From Treponema sp. (lineage in GTDB: Bacteria; Spirochaetota; Spirochaetia; Treponematales; Breznakiellaceae): 13,245 nucleotides of DNA. The stretch lies in the NCBI GenBank assembly GCA_009780545.1, contig WQZW01000012.1, forward strand, positions 1 to 13,245, given 5' to 3'. Below are positions 7,093-12,946 of the stretch, in pieces. How positions within the stretch are numbered: the first letter of the stretch is position 1; every line of letters starts with the position of its first letter. Below the pieces are notes generated by a model that was not told the DNA's origin, did not search any database, and was given only the letters and a program-made list of their open reading frames with translations. The position numbers and the translations under genes were made by a program.

Positions 7093-7467
7093 TCAGTTGG
7101 ACACGAAAGGAAGCAACGCCATGACCCGCGCCTGCTTTATCGCCACGGCCAGGGCACGCTGGTGCTTCGCGCAGGTTCCGGTAATCCGCTTGGGCAGTAT
7201 CTTCCCCCGCTCGGTAATGAACCGCCTGAGCGTGTCGGCATCCTTGTAGTCGGCCCTGAGCTTCTGCACGCAGAATCGGCAGACCTTCTTCTTATAGTAC
7301 GGCTTGCCGCCCTTTCCGCCACGGCCGCGGTCGTCGCCTTCCCGGCTGTCTCCGCCATTGTCCCTGCGGTAGGGCCTTTCCCCGCCCGGCCCGCTGCGGA
7401 AGGGCCGCTCGCCCCCCTCGGCCGGCTTGCGGGGAGTCTCGGTTTCGGTATTTCTTTCATCGGACAT
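7093..7467 (-). CDS. rpsR: 30S ribosomal protein S18 (bS18), zinc-type, with long N-terminal extension
   Basis: A 124-residue protein; bS18 is usually 70-100. The conserved core runs from about residue 58: [33 protein letters not shown], then [24 protein letters not shown]. Cysteines 63 and 66 (C-x2-C) with Cys99 and His102 (C-x2-H) make a complete set of zinc ligands, the C+ form known for some S18 proteins. The first 57 residues are a Gly/Arg/Glu-rich, probably disordered extension ([21 protein letters not shown] and similar). The ATG at 7467 follows AAGGAG by seven bases. It belongs with rpsF and ssb, the usual S6-SSB-S18 group; S18 binds S6 in the 30S platform. Confidence 0.96.
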   Translation of the reverse strand: MSDERNTETETPRKPAEGGERPFRSGPGGERPYRRDNGGDSREGDDRGRGGKGGKPYYKKKVCRFCVQKLRADYKDADTLRRFITERGKILPKRITGTCAKHQRALAVAIKQARVMALLPFVSN

Positions 7468-7494
7468 AATGTATCTCCTTAGGTAAAAGTCGCC

Positions 7495-7510
7495 GGGCAT
7501 CCAAATGCCC
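7495..7510 (-). other. Small hairpin in the ssb-rpsR gap
   Basis: A perfect 6-bp stem with a 4-base loop (GGGCAT-CCAA-ATGCCC on the + strand) lies about 28 bases before the rpsR start, in an 86-base gap. It has no T-run. It might shape rpsR translation or mark an mRNA cleavage site; function is unknown. Confidence 0.4.
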
Positions 7511-7553
7511 GTCTGCGGGAAAGGTCGGGAGCAATGTCCCGTACCCGTCTCCC

Positions 7554-8021
7554 TTAAAACGGAATGTCGTCCGCAAAACCGTCGTCGGAGGGGCCGGAAT
7601 CACCCTTGGGCTGCCAATCCCCCCCGCCCTGGTTTCCCTGTTCCCGAACATAGTTACCGCCACCTGCGGAACCGCCGGAACCCGAGGAACCGGCGTTGCC
7701 GCCGCCGAGCAGTTGTAGGTCGTTCACCACGATCTCCACCTTGGAACGGTTCTGGCCGTCCTGCTGCCAGCGGTCCTGACGAAGTTCCCCGTCAATCCCC
7801 ACCATTTTCCCCTTAACCAGGTACTGGTGCAGGGACTCGCCCCGCTTTCCCCAGAAGGACACGTCGAAGAAGTTGGGCTCGTCCTCCCACTGGTCGCCGT
7901 TCTTGCGAAGCCGGTTGACCGCAATGGAAAACTTGCAGACCGACTGCCCGCTAGCCAGCGACTTCAGCTCGGAGTCCCGGGTAAGCCTGCCGATCAGGGT
8001 GACTCGGTTGAGGTCGGCCAT
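7554..8021 (-). CDS. ssb: Single-stranded DNA-binding protein SSB
   Basis: A 155-residue protein that coats single-stranded DNA as a tetramer during replication and repair. The OB-fold opens [16 protein letters not shown] and continues with [32 protein letters not shown], and a final DLQLLGG strand (to about residue 106). A Gly/Ser/Asn/Gln-rich linker follows, and the protein ends [10 protein letters not shown], the acidic tip that recruits partner proteins. The ATG lies one base after the rpsF stop, with GAGGA about six bases before it inside the rpsF coding region, so the two are translationally coupled. Confidence 0.97.
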   Translation of the reverse strand: MADLNRVTLIGRLTRDSELKSLASGQSVCKFSIAVNRLRKNGDQWEDEPNFFDVSFWGKRGESLHQYLVKGKMVGIDGELRQDRWQQDGQNRSKVEIVVNDLQLLGGGNAGSSGSGGSAGGGNYVREQGNQGGGDWQPKGDSGPSDDGFADDIPF

Positions 8022-8022
8022 A

Positions 8023-8304
8023 TCAGTCCTCGATCCTCACGAAGAGGTGTTTGATAAGGCCGGCGTTCAGCTTGAAGGTTCTGTCGAAGCCGGAAATCTT
8101 GCCCGGATCGGCCTGGATCGTAAAGAGGACGTACTTGCCTCTTTTGGTCGACTTGATTTCATAGGCCAGATCCCGATCGCCGAGCTCGTCGGTCTTGTCG
8201 ATCTGCACCTCCTGCGCGGCCAGGTCGGCGAGCAGGCGCTCCCGTCCGGCCTTGTGTCGCTCTTCCTCCAATGGAAAGATGACCATCAACTCGTAGCGTC
8301 TCAT
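8023..8304 (-). CDS. rpsF: 30S ribosomal protein S6 (bS6)
   Basis: A 93-residue protein of normal length, starting MRRYELMVIFPLEEER and holding the S6 pattern (LGDRDLAYEIKSTKRGKYVLFTIQADPG, then FDRTFKLNAGLIKHLFVRIED). S6 forms a heterodimer with S18 on the 30S platform. The ATG at 8304 has AAGGAGGA a few bases before it; a frame extending further upstream to 8382 has no S6-like sequence. It is first gene of the cluster and has a leader that can fold (8320-8391). Confidence 0.96.
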   Translation of the reverse strand: MRRYELMVIFPLEEERHKAGRERLLADLAAQEVQIDKTDELGDRDLAYEIKSTKRGKYVLFTIQADPGKISGFDRTFKLNAGLIKHLFVRIED

Positions 8305-8319
8305 GTGTCCTCCTTGTGG

Positions 8320-8391
8320 ACTGGGTTTTCCCGTCCGGCCGCCTCCGACCGGAAAAGAGGTTGTGCGGTCCCCTGACCGCAATGTCCCAGC
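8320..8391 (-). promoter_or_regulatory. Foldable 5' leader of the rpsF-ssb-rpsR operon
   Basis: On the - strand, GCTGGG (8391-8386) can pair with CCCAGT (8325-8320), closing a three-way shape. Inside are a 7-bp hairpin (TGCGGTC / GACCGCA, 8381-8364, loop AGGG) and a second stem TTTTCC / GGAAAA (8356-8351 with 8331-8326) that continues GGTC / GGCC and has a bulge. The closing arm ends just before the Shine-Dalgarno sequence. A -10-like TATGCT at 8399-8394 would start transcription right at the first arm, though no good -35 is visible. Many bacteria have an S6:S18-binding leader here; I cannot match its conserved bulge with certainty. Confidence 0.42.
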
Positions 8392-8414
8392 CTAGCATAA
8401 AAGCCGGGGAATGG

Positions 8415-8729
8415 CAAGCTGATCCAATCGGCCAAAGGCCGATTGGATTTAGGAGAAGGTACAGCCTCCGGTAGGAGGCCGTACCTTCTCCACACGTTTG
8501 TCCCGTAAATGAAGAATCGGCAGCAAGCTGATCCAATCGGCCAAAGGCCGATTGGATTTAGGGGCAGGCACATCCTCCGGCAGGAAGATGTGCCTGCTCC
8601 ACGCGTTTATCCCATAAATGAAGAACCGGCAGCAAGCTGATCCAATCGGTCAAAGACCGATTGGATTTAGGAGAACCGGCATCCTCCGAGGAGGATGCCG
8701 GCTCTCCACGCATTTGTTCCGTAAATGAA
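8415..8729. repeat. Three tandem 109-bp units, each with two hairpins
   Basis: Units begin at 8415, 8524 and 8633 (spacing exactly 109). Each reads: CAAGCTG, hairpin 1 with a 12-bp stem and AAA loop (ATCCAATCGGCC and complement), TTTA, hairpin 2 with two 18-base arms, then a constant tail resembling CACGCGTTTGTCCCGTAAATGAA. Hairpin 2 arms are at 8452-8469/8474-8491, 8561-8578/8583-8600 and 8670-8687/8690-8707. The outer half of hairpin 2 differs widely between units yet stays paired. In unit 3 hairpin 1 has C to T at 8650 matched by G to A at 8656. The third unit lacks the end of the tail. The array lies between the divergent rpsF and ferredoxin genes; no protein gene is seen in it. Confidence 0.92.
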
Positions 8730-8832
8730 CATGCGAAGGTTGGCCCCGATTCAAGACCGTCCCCACGAGAACCAACTCTTGGAATGGAAGGCCAAGCTCC
8801 CGAGCCGAACCGAAATTTGTTGTCCGGGACGC

Positions 8833-8861
8833 TTGCAAAAAATTTTGAAATATGGTAGCAT
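8833..8861 (+). promoter_or_regulatory. Promoter of the ferredoxin operon
   Basis: TTGCAA (8833-8838), 17 bases, TAGCAT (8856-8861), in an AT-rich patch (AAAATTTTGAAATATGG spacer). Start expected near 8868, giving a leader of about 25 bases that carries AGAGG. It lies downstream of the tandem array, so the array would not be in this transcript. Confidence 0.65.
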
Positions 8862-8892
8862 TGGGGTATCTAAAGCGAAGAGAGGTACGAAC

Positions 8893-9066
8893 ATGGCACA
8901 TTTTATCGATCCCGCTAAATGCGTGAACTGCAAGGCCTGCGCTGCCGCCTGCCCCACGGACTGCATATCCGAGAAGGACGGCAAGCACTGGATAGACCCG
9001 GACGTCTGCATTGATTGCGGGGCCTGTGCGGCCGAATGCCCGAGCGATGCGATCTCCGCTCCCTAA
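8893..9066 (+). CDS. 2[4Fe-4S] ferredoxin (clostridial type)
   Basis: A 57-residue low-potential electron carrier. Two classical motifs are complete: C10-x2-C13-x2-C16-x3-C20-P and C39-x2-C42-x2-C45-x3-C49-P, so both cubane clusters should form. Cys24 is an extra cysteine just after the first motif. Length and the short inter-cluster loop match clostridial-type ferredoxins that serve pyruvate:ferredoxin oxidoreductase and hydrogenases, fitting an anaerobe. The ATG at 8893 follows AGAGG by seven bases; a longer frame from 8725 is not ferredoxin-like. It is first in an operon with the M23 peptidase gene 14 bases downstream. Confidence 0.96.
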   Translation: MAHFIDPAKCVNCKACAAACPTDCISEKDGKHWIDPDVCIDCGACAAECPSDAISAP

Positions 9067-9079
9067 CAACGGATAGCGT

Positions 9080-10027
9080 ATGGGCAAATTTGGCAAGGGT
9101 TACGCCCTTGCCTTATTTTTTATTCTGTTGTCCGTCCGTCCGGAAGGGGCCCTAGCCGAGGACTTTCCCCTTATCGGCCGGATGGATCGTAGGGACGAGG
9201 GATTCAGGCAGTTCATCGCCGACGTCCAGGCAAACCGAAAACTTGTCTTCAACAGGAACTTAAGGCGGAGGGATTCCGACGGTCCGACCTGGTCGCTCAC
9301 CATCTACCGATACATTGCACTGGAAGGGGACGACCTTCTTTCGATTGCCGCCCGGAGCAACATCCCCTACTCGGCACTGGCCAGCCTGAACCGACTGGAA
9401 AGCAGGACGAGCCTTCGGGCCGGGATGTCCGTGCTCCTGCCCTCGACACCGGGAATCTTCGTGCCGGGGAGTCCGGATTCCGACCTCGAGCGGCTCCTGG
9501 CCTCCGGGCGTTTTCCCGCCGAGGAAGGCGAGGCGTTCTCGCTCCTCCTTCCCGGAGCCGGCGGGAACGAGATAGCGTTCCACTTCTTTCCGGGGGACGA
9601 GTTCTCCCCCTCGGAGCGGGTATTCTTCCTTAATCCGGGCCGTTTCCGCTTTCCCCTGAGCAGCTTCCGCCTGACCAGCGACTACGGGATGCGGATAAGC
9701 CCGATAAGCGGGAATCCCAATTTCCACAGGGGGATAGACCTTGCCGCCCCGTCAGGCAGCGAGGTGTTTGCCGTTGCCGACGGCCTGGTTACCGAAACCG
9801 GCTACGATACGGTGCTGGGGAATTTCGTCCGGATAAGCCATCCGGACGGCTGGGTGAGCCTTTACGGCCACATGCGGGGGGTGGACACGACACTTGGGAC
9901 CAGGGTGAAGGTCGGTAGCCGAATAGGGTGGGTCGGATCGACCGGATACTCGACCGGTCCACACCTCCATTTCGAGCTTTGGTATGGGAGCCAGTCACGG
10001 GATCCGGGGCGGTACCTAAGAAAGTAG
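9080..10027 (+). CDS. Secreted LysM-M23 peptidase (cell-wall endopeptidase)
   Basis: A 315-residue protein. The signal peptide has the core YALALFFILLSV and likely cleavage after ALA near residue 26, so it acts in the periplasm. A LysM domain that binds peptidoglycan glycan is at about 76-121 (YRYIALEGDDLLSIAARSN, then LRAGMSVLLP). The M23 lysostaphin-like domain is at about 195-305, with all zinc and catalytic residues: H216 and D220 in HRGIDLAAPSG, H264 in YGHM, and H295/H297 in GPHLHFELW. Such enzymes cut peptide crosslinks during growth and division, or activate amidases if degenerate; this one has intact ligands. The ribosome site is weak (GGATAG). It is tightly linked to the ferredoxin upstream and to the PEGA-like gene five bases downstream. 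Confidence 0.94.
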   Translation: MGKFGKGYALALFFILLSVRPEGALAEDFPLIGRMDRRDEGFRQFIADVQANRKLVFNRNLRRRDSDGPTWSLTIYRYIALEGDDLLSIAARSNIPYSALASLNRLESRTSLRAGMSVLLPSTPGIFVPGSPDSDLERLLASGRFPAEEGEAFSLLLPGAGGNEIAFHFFPGDEFSPSERVFFLNPGRFRFPLSSFRLTSDYGMRISPISGNPNFHRGIDLAAPSGSEVFAVADGLVTETGYDTVLGNFVRISHPDGWVSLYGHMRGVDTTLGTRVKVGSRIGWVGSTGYSTGPHLHFELWYGSQSRDPGRYLRK

Positions 10028-10032
10028 CGGTT

Positions 10033-11007
10033 ATGAAAAAGAGAGTGTTTGTCCTTGCGGCCTGCCTGGTCCTGTTTGTCCAATATGGAAGGGCCGAGGA
10101 GTTCAAGGCCCTTGTCTCCGGCATCCTGCCCCTGTCGGTCGAGGCCCCGGAAGGTGCCTCGATGTGGATGGCGGCCGGCAGTTCCGTCCTTATCCAGTTG
10201 CAGGGGGATACCCGGTTCCTGCGAGGCCTTGAGGTACGGGTTTCGGCCCCGGAAGCCTGGTTCGCCCACCAGGGAGGGATTGCCCTGACGGCCTTTGCCG
10301 ATCTCGACCGAGTTCCGACCACGGGCGTCAACGACCTTGCCGGCAGGAGAATCGTCTCCGAACCCCTGCCGGCGAAGATACAGAGCGTTTTCCAGATACC
10401 GATGCGTCAGGCCCATGGGCTGGAAACCGGCCCCTATTCCACGGTTCCCGCCGCCATCCTTCCCCCGGAATCCTTTCCCGCTCTTCTGGCCCTGCTATTG
10501 GGCTCGGGCGACGAACCTGCCAACCTGTCCTTCCTGGTCAGCGTAAGGCCGATTCTCGGCGAGGAAGGTGCGGTACGCTTTACCGTCAGGTACCCGGAAC
10601 GCCTCCGGGGAAGGCCCTTTTCCGTACTGGTCAACAACGTCGCCATAGGGAACCCCGCCGACGAGCTCCTCCTGCGTGCCGGCGAGCATCACCTTGCCGT
10701 GGTTTCCGAGAGCTACCGGAACGAAAGCCGTCGGTTCGTGGTGGAGCGATCCAAAACCGTGGAGATCGTCATCGAGCTGCAGGATCCCACACCGCTGATC
10801 GTCTTCGAGGCGCCCCAAAACGCCCAGATATTCCTCAACAACAGCCCGGTTTTCCGGGGCAGCAACCCCGTCCCCGTCGAGCCCGGTGTTCATGAGGCCC
10901 GCTTCCAGATCGGCGACTACGTTCTTACCCGCACGATCACCGTGCAGCGGGGCAGAACCTACCGTATCTCGCTGGCCATAGATATCGATGTCGACGAAAG
11001 CGAGTAG
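10033..11007 (+). CDS. Exported PEGA-like domain protein of unknown function
   Basis: A 324-residue protein with a signal peptide (KKRVFVLAACLVLFVQYGRA, cleavage likely after GRA near residue 22). There is no lipobox, so it is periplasmic or surface-bound. The rest is beta-rich with few charged clusters. The C-terminal part (about residues 250-322) looks like a PEGA domain: LIVFEAPQNAQIFLNNSPVFRGSNP, then VEPGVHEARFQIGDYVLTRTITV and a closing strand, as seen in many spirochaete surface proteins. An earlier stretch (about 185-245: RPFSVLVNNVAIGNPADELLLRAGEHHLAVVSESY) looks like a first PEGA unit. The start ATG is only five bases after the M23 stop and lacks a strong ribosome site, so translation is probably coupled. 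A terminator follows. Pairing with the LysM-M23 gene suggests a cell-envelope role, but the function is not known. Confidence 0.8.
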   Translation: MKKRVFVLAACLVLFVQYGRAEEFKALVSGILPLSVEAPEGASMWMAAGSSVLIQLQGDTRFLRGLEVRVSAPEAWFAHQGGIALTAFADLDRVPTTGVNDLAGRRIVSEPLPAKIQSVFQIPMRQAHGLETGPYSTVPAAILPPESFPALLALLLGSGDEPANLSFLVSVRPILGEEGAVRFTVRYPERLRGRPFSVLVNNVAIGNPADELLLRAGEHHLAVVSESYRNESRRFVVERSKTVEIVIELQDPTPLIVFEAPQNAQIFLNNSPVFRGSNPVPVEPGVHEARFQIGDYVLTRTITVQRGRTYRISLAIDIDVDESE

Positions 11008-11113
11008 GAAGCAAAATAGTGTAAAGGAATTCGGGGTTCTGCCGATATTTTAAATGTCGGGCATATGGTTCCCCTCCCAAATCACCATATGTCGGATATG
11101 CCTCAAGGGGCAT

Positions 11114-11138
11114 GGCCGGCGAAAGCCGGCCTTTTTTT
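11114..11138 (+). terminator. Terminator of the ferredoxin-M23-PEGA operon
   Basis: A perfect 7-bp stem (GGCCGGC / GCCGGCC) with a GAAA tetraloop, then seven Ts. It lies about 107 bases after the last stop. A second, weaker dyad (CATATGGT at 11062-11069 with ACCATATG at 11084-11091) lies between them and could be a protein-binding site or an mRNA 3' structure. Confidence 0.93.
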
Positions 11139-11142
11139 GCCC

Positions 11143-11223
11143 AAAAAAACGGAGACCGAGAATAGGCAAAGCGGGTTCGATCCACGGTAGGCGGATCGCC
11201 CCATTGACTAAAGTCGGTCTCCG
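11143..11223 (-). other. Long stem with inner hairpin and T7 tail on the - strand
   Basis: A perfect 10-bp inverted repeat, CGGAGACCGA (11150-11159) and TCGGTCTCCG (11214-11223), encloses 54 bases that hold another dyad (CGATCC / GGATCG). Read on the - strand, the outer stem is followed directly by TTTTTTT (11149-11143), which looks like an intrinsic terminator with a large branched loop. No - strand gene lies just upstream of it. It overlaps the tRNA-Ala promoter, so it might be the 3' end of a small antisense RNA or a barrier to reverse transcription. Confidence 0.4.
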
Positions 11224-11232
11224 GTGTTATAT
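11204..11232 (+). promoter_or_regulatory. Promoter of tRNA-Ala
   Basis: TTGACT (11204-11209), 17 bases, TTATAT (11227-11232). The start would lie within a few bases of the tRNA 5' end, leaving almost no leader to process. The -35 overlaps the loop side of the inverted repeat at 11150-11223. Confidence 0.75.
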
Positions 11233-11241
11233 GGCCTTAGC

Positions 11242-11314
11242 GGGGATATAGCTCAGTTGGTAGAGCGGTGCGTTCGCAATGCACAGGTCAGGGGTTCGAC
11301 TCCCCTTATCTCCA
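11242..11314 (+). tRNA. tRNA-Ala (anticodon CGC)
   Basis: A 73-base cloverleaf: acceptor GGGGATA / TATCTCC with the Ala-specific G3:U70 pair, D arm GCTCAGTTGGTAGAGC, anticodon stem GTGCG / TGCAC with loop TTCGCAA (anticodon CGC, reading GCG), T arm AGGGG-TTCGACT-CCCCT and discriminator A. CCA is not encoded. After it, 11315-11470 holds no gene; a TTGCGG / CCGCAA dyad at 11375-11401 is the only structure. Confidence 0.95.
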
Positions 11315-11469
11315 GTCAAGACGGCAGGTTCGGCCCGACAGCAATCTTCCCAAAACCAATCCCGTAAAACAATCTTGCGGACCGCCCCTTTCGGCCCGCA
11401 ATTAGACGGAGTTACCCCCTAAACCGATTTACCCGGCATGGGCTTGATGGAAATAACGTGAATTGGACA

Positions 11470-11527
11470 AAGTAAAACGGGAACGCAACGGGGCCGGTAT
11501 TGTACCAAGCCCCGCATGCATTCCCGT
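11470..11527 (-). terminator. Terminator of the rimM-trmD-rplS operon
   Basis: Read on the - strand: nested stems ACGGGAA / TTCCCGT (outer), CGGGGC / GCCCCG (middle) and GGTA / TACC (tip), then TTTT, AC and TTT. It lies about 72 bases after the rplS stop. On the + strand no T-run follows, so it works for the - strand operon. Confidence 0.75.
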
Positions 11528-11574
11528 CATTGAGATTTCAAAAAGGTAGAAAAACCATGCCCGAAGGCGGAATT

Positions 11575-11593
11575 CCCGGCAAAACCTGCCGGG
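11575..11593 (-). other. Hairpin just after the rplS stop codon
   Basis: A perfect 7-bp stem (CCCGGCA / TGCCGGG) with a 5-base loop begins six bases after the rplS stop. Read on the - strand it is followed by AATTCC, so it is not itself a terminator; it may protect the mRNA 3' end upstream of the true terminator at 11470-11527. Confidence 0.45.
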
Positions 11594-11598
11594 ACCTA

Positions 11599-12036
11599 TC
11601 AGCTTTCGGCGGAAGCGGCCTGCCGGACTTCGCCCTGTGCAGGAGCCTGAACGGGAGCCTTCTTATTTTTCCTGACGATAAGTTCCTTGATCTTGGCCGC
11701 CTTGCCGATCTTGCCCCGGATGTAGTACAGCTTCGCCCGGCGGACCTTGCCCAGCCGAACCACTTCGACCTTGGCGACCCTGGGGGAGTGCAGCGGGAAA
11801 ACCCGTTCGACCCCGACCCCGTAGGAGTTTTTCCGCACCGTGAAGGTCCGCCCCACCTGGCTCCTCTTCATGGCGATAACCAGCCCCTCGTAGATCTGGA
11901 TACGCTCCTTCAGTTGCCCGGTCTTTGCGTCCGTACCCTCGATGATCCTGAAATGAACCTTCACCGTATCGCCGATATTGAACTTGTCCGGCTCGGCCTT
12001 CATATTCGCCGCGTCAACCTTCCCGATCACATTCAT
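11599..12036 (-). CDS. rplS: 50S ribosomal protein L19 (bL19)
   Basis: A 145-residue protein from the 30S-50S interface. The family pattern is plain: [57 protein letters not shown], then [28 protein letters not shown]. It has a short Ala/Gln-rich tail ([19 protein letters not shown]) beyond the usual 115-130 residues. The ATG at 12036 is chosen because AAGGAG lies nine bases before it; in-frame upstream starts at 12045 and 12057 would clash with or precede that site. It overlaps the trmD end by 23 bases and its ribosome site lies inside trmD, so it is translationally coupled. Confidence 0.95.
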   Translation of the reverse strand: MNVIGKVDAANMKAEPDKFNIGDTVKVHFRIIEGTDAKTGQLKERIQIYEGLVIAMKRSQVGRTFTVRKNSYGVGVERVFPLHSPRVAKVEVVRLGKVRRAKLYYIRGKIGKAAKIKELIVRKNKKAPVQAPAQGEVRQAASAES

Positions 12037-12946
12037 CTTCCCCATCTCCTTCGGCAAGAAGCTGCCGGTCTATAAGTGCCTTCGTTTCCTCGTCAAAAAG
12101 CCCGGCTTCCAAGCCCTCGGCAATCAAGTCCGGCCTGTTCCGCACGGTTTTTGCGACACGCCGTTCCAGCCTCCAGTACCGTATCTTCTCATGGTGCCCC
12201 GAAATCAGCACTTCGGGTACGGCCATCGTATCATAAACCTCCGGCCTTGTATACTGCGGGTACTCCAAAAGCCCGCCCGCAAAGCTCTCCTCGGCCAGCG
12301 ATCCCGGCGTTATCACCCGGTCGATCAGCCGATAGGTCGTATCCGCCACGACGAGGGCCGCAACCTCCCCGGAGGACAGCACGTAGTCGCCCACGGACAG
12401 CTCCTCGTCAATATACCGGTCGATCACCCGCTGGTCAATGCCCTCGTAACGCCCGCAGACCAGAACCAGTTCCCCGCAGGCGGCCAGTTCCCCGGCAAGC
12501 GCCTGGGTAAGCGGCCGCCCGGACGGGCTCAGGTACAGAACCCGCCTGCCCGCTCCGGCCAAATCTTGCCTTTGGCAAGCTTCGTCCTCCGTTTTCACCA
12601 TGAGGGGGGAAGTCTCCCCCCCCGCTTCAGCCAAATCTTGCCTACGGCAAGCTTCGTCTTCCGCTTCCCCCCACCCTGCTTCGGCACCGACCGGTGCCGA
12701 ATGCAGGCCTTTTCCCGCCACGCCCACCGACTGAAGGGCCAAGGCCAAAGGTTCGGCCAGCATCAACATGCCGGCACCCCCGCCGTAGGGAGCGTCGTCG
12801 CAGGTCTTGTGCCGGTCGTGGGCAAAATCCCTGATATTGACCGCCCGGTACTCAACTATCCCCCGATCTATGGCCTTTGCCATGATCGAACTGGCAAAAA
12901 AAGCATCGGTAATCTCAGGAAACAGGGTGAGGACCGTGTACCTCAT
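12014..12946 (-). CDS. trmD: tRNA (guanine37-N1)-methyltransferase TrmD with an in-frame repeat insertion
   Basis: A 310-residue SPOUT-class enzyme that makes m1G37 in tRNAs and prevents +1 frameshifts; E. coli TrmD has 255 residues. Family motifs are intact: [30 protein letters not shown] (41-62), the trefoil-knot parts [11 protein letters not shown] (137-147), [14 protein letters not shown] (163-176) and [11 protein letters not shown] (184-194), and [16 protein letters not shown]. Residues about 80-135 are extra and contain two copies of EDEAC-x-RQDLA-x-AG, 24 residues apart, encoded by palindromic DNA repeats. The insertion falls in the variable loop before the knot, so the enzyme may tolerate it. 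At the position of E. coli Asp169, the sequence is Glu220 (EES instead of EDS). It starts inside the rimM stop (ATGA overlap). Confidence 0.94.
   Translation of the reverse strand: MRYTVLTLFPEITDAFFASSIMAKAIDRGIVEYRAVNIRDFAHDRHKTCDDAPYGGGAGMLMLAEPLALALQSVGVAGKGLHSAPVGAEAGWGEAEDEACRRQDLAEAGGETSPLMVKTEDEACQRQDLAGAGRRVLYLSPSGRPLTQALAGELAACGELVLVCGRYEGIDQRVIDRYIDEELSVGDYVLSSGEVAALVVADTTYRLIDRVITPGSLAEESFAGGLLEYPQYTRPEVYDTMAVPEVLISGHHEKIRYWRLERRVAKTVRNRPDLIAEGLEAGLFDEETKALIDRQLLAEGDGEDECDREG
12552..12701. repeat. Palindromic repeat cluster inserted in trmD
   Basis: Two 40-bp direct copies (12552-12591 and 12624-12663) differ at about five bases and are exactly 72 bp apart. Each has CTTGCC-N3-GGCAAG (12565-12579, 12637-12651). 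Between them is GGGGGGA-AGTC-TCCCCCC (12604-12621), and after them a perfect 9-bp palindrome, TTCGGCACC-GACC-GGTGCCGAA (12680-12701). All is in frame with trmD. This is the layout of palindromic elements that spread into coding genes, as with Rickettsia palindromic elements; a family relation is not claimed. Confidence 0.88.

Noticed and set aside
8509..8640. A 43-codon frame starting at the ATG in the tail of repeat unit 1
   Set aside because: It runs through hairpins, the repeat length 109 is not a multiple of 3 so the other units encode different frames, and there is no ribosome site.
8415..8729. CRISPR array
   Set aside because: Units are 109 bp and nearly constant along their whole length, with only two to three copies and no unique spacers; variation is confined to paired hairpin arms.
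8415..8729. Integron attC sites
   Set aside because: Treponemes can have chromosomal integrons, but no GTTRRRY/RYYYAAC core sites or cassette genes are seen, only intergenic tandem units.
11168..11200. tRNA-like fragment (GCGGGTTCGATCC)
   Set aside because: It resembles a T arm, but the stem does not pair beyond two bases, and no D or anticodon arm can be built around it; the outer 10-bp stem is better explained as a terminator-like structure.
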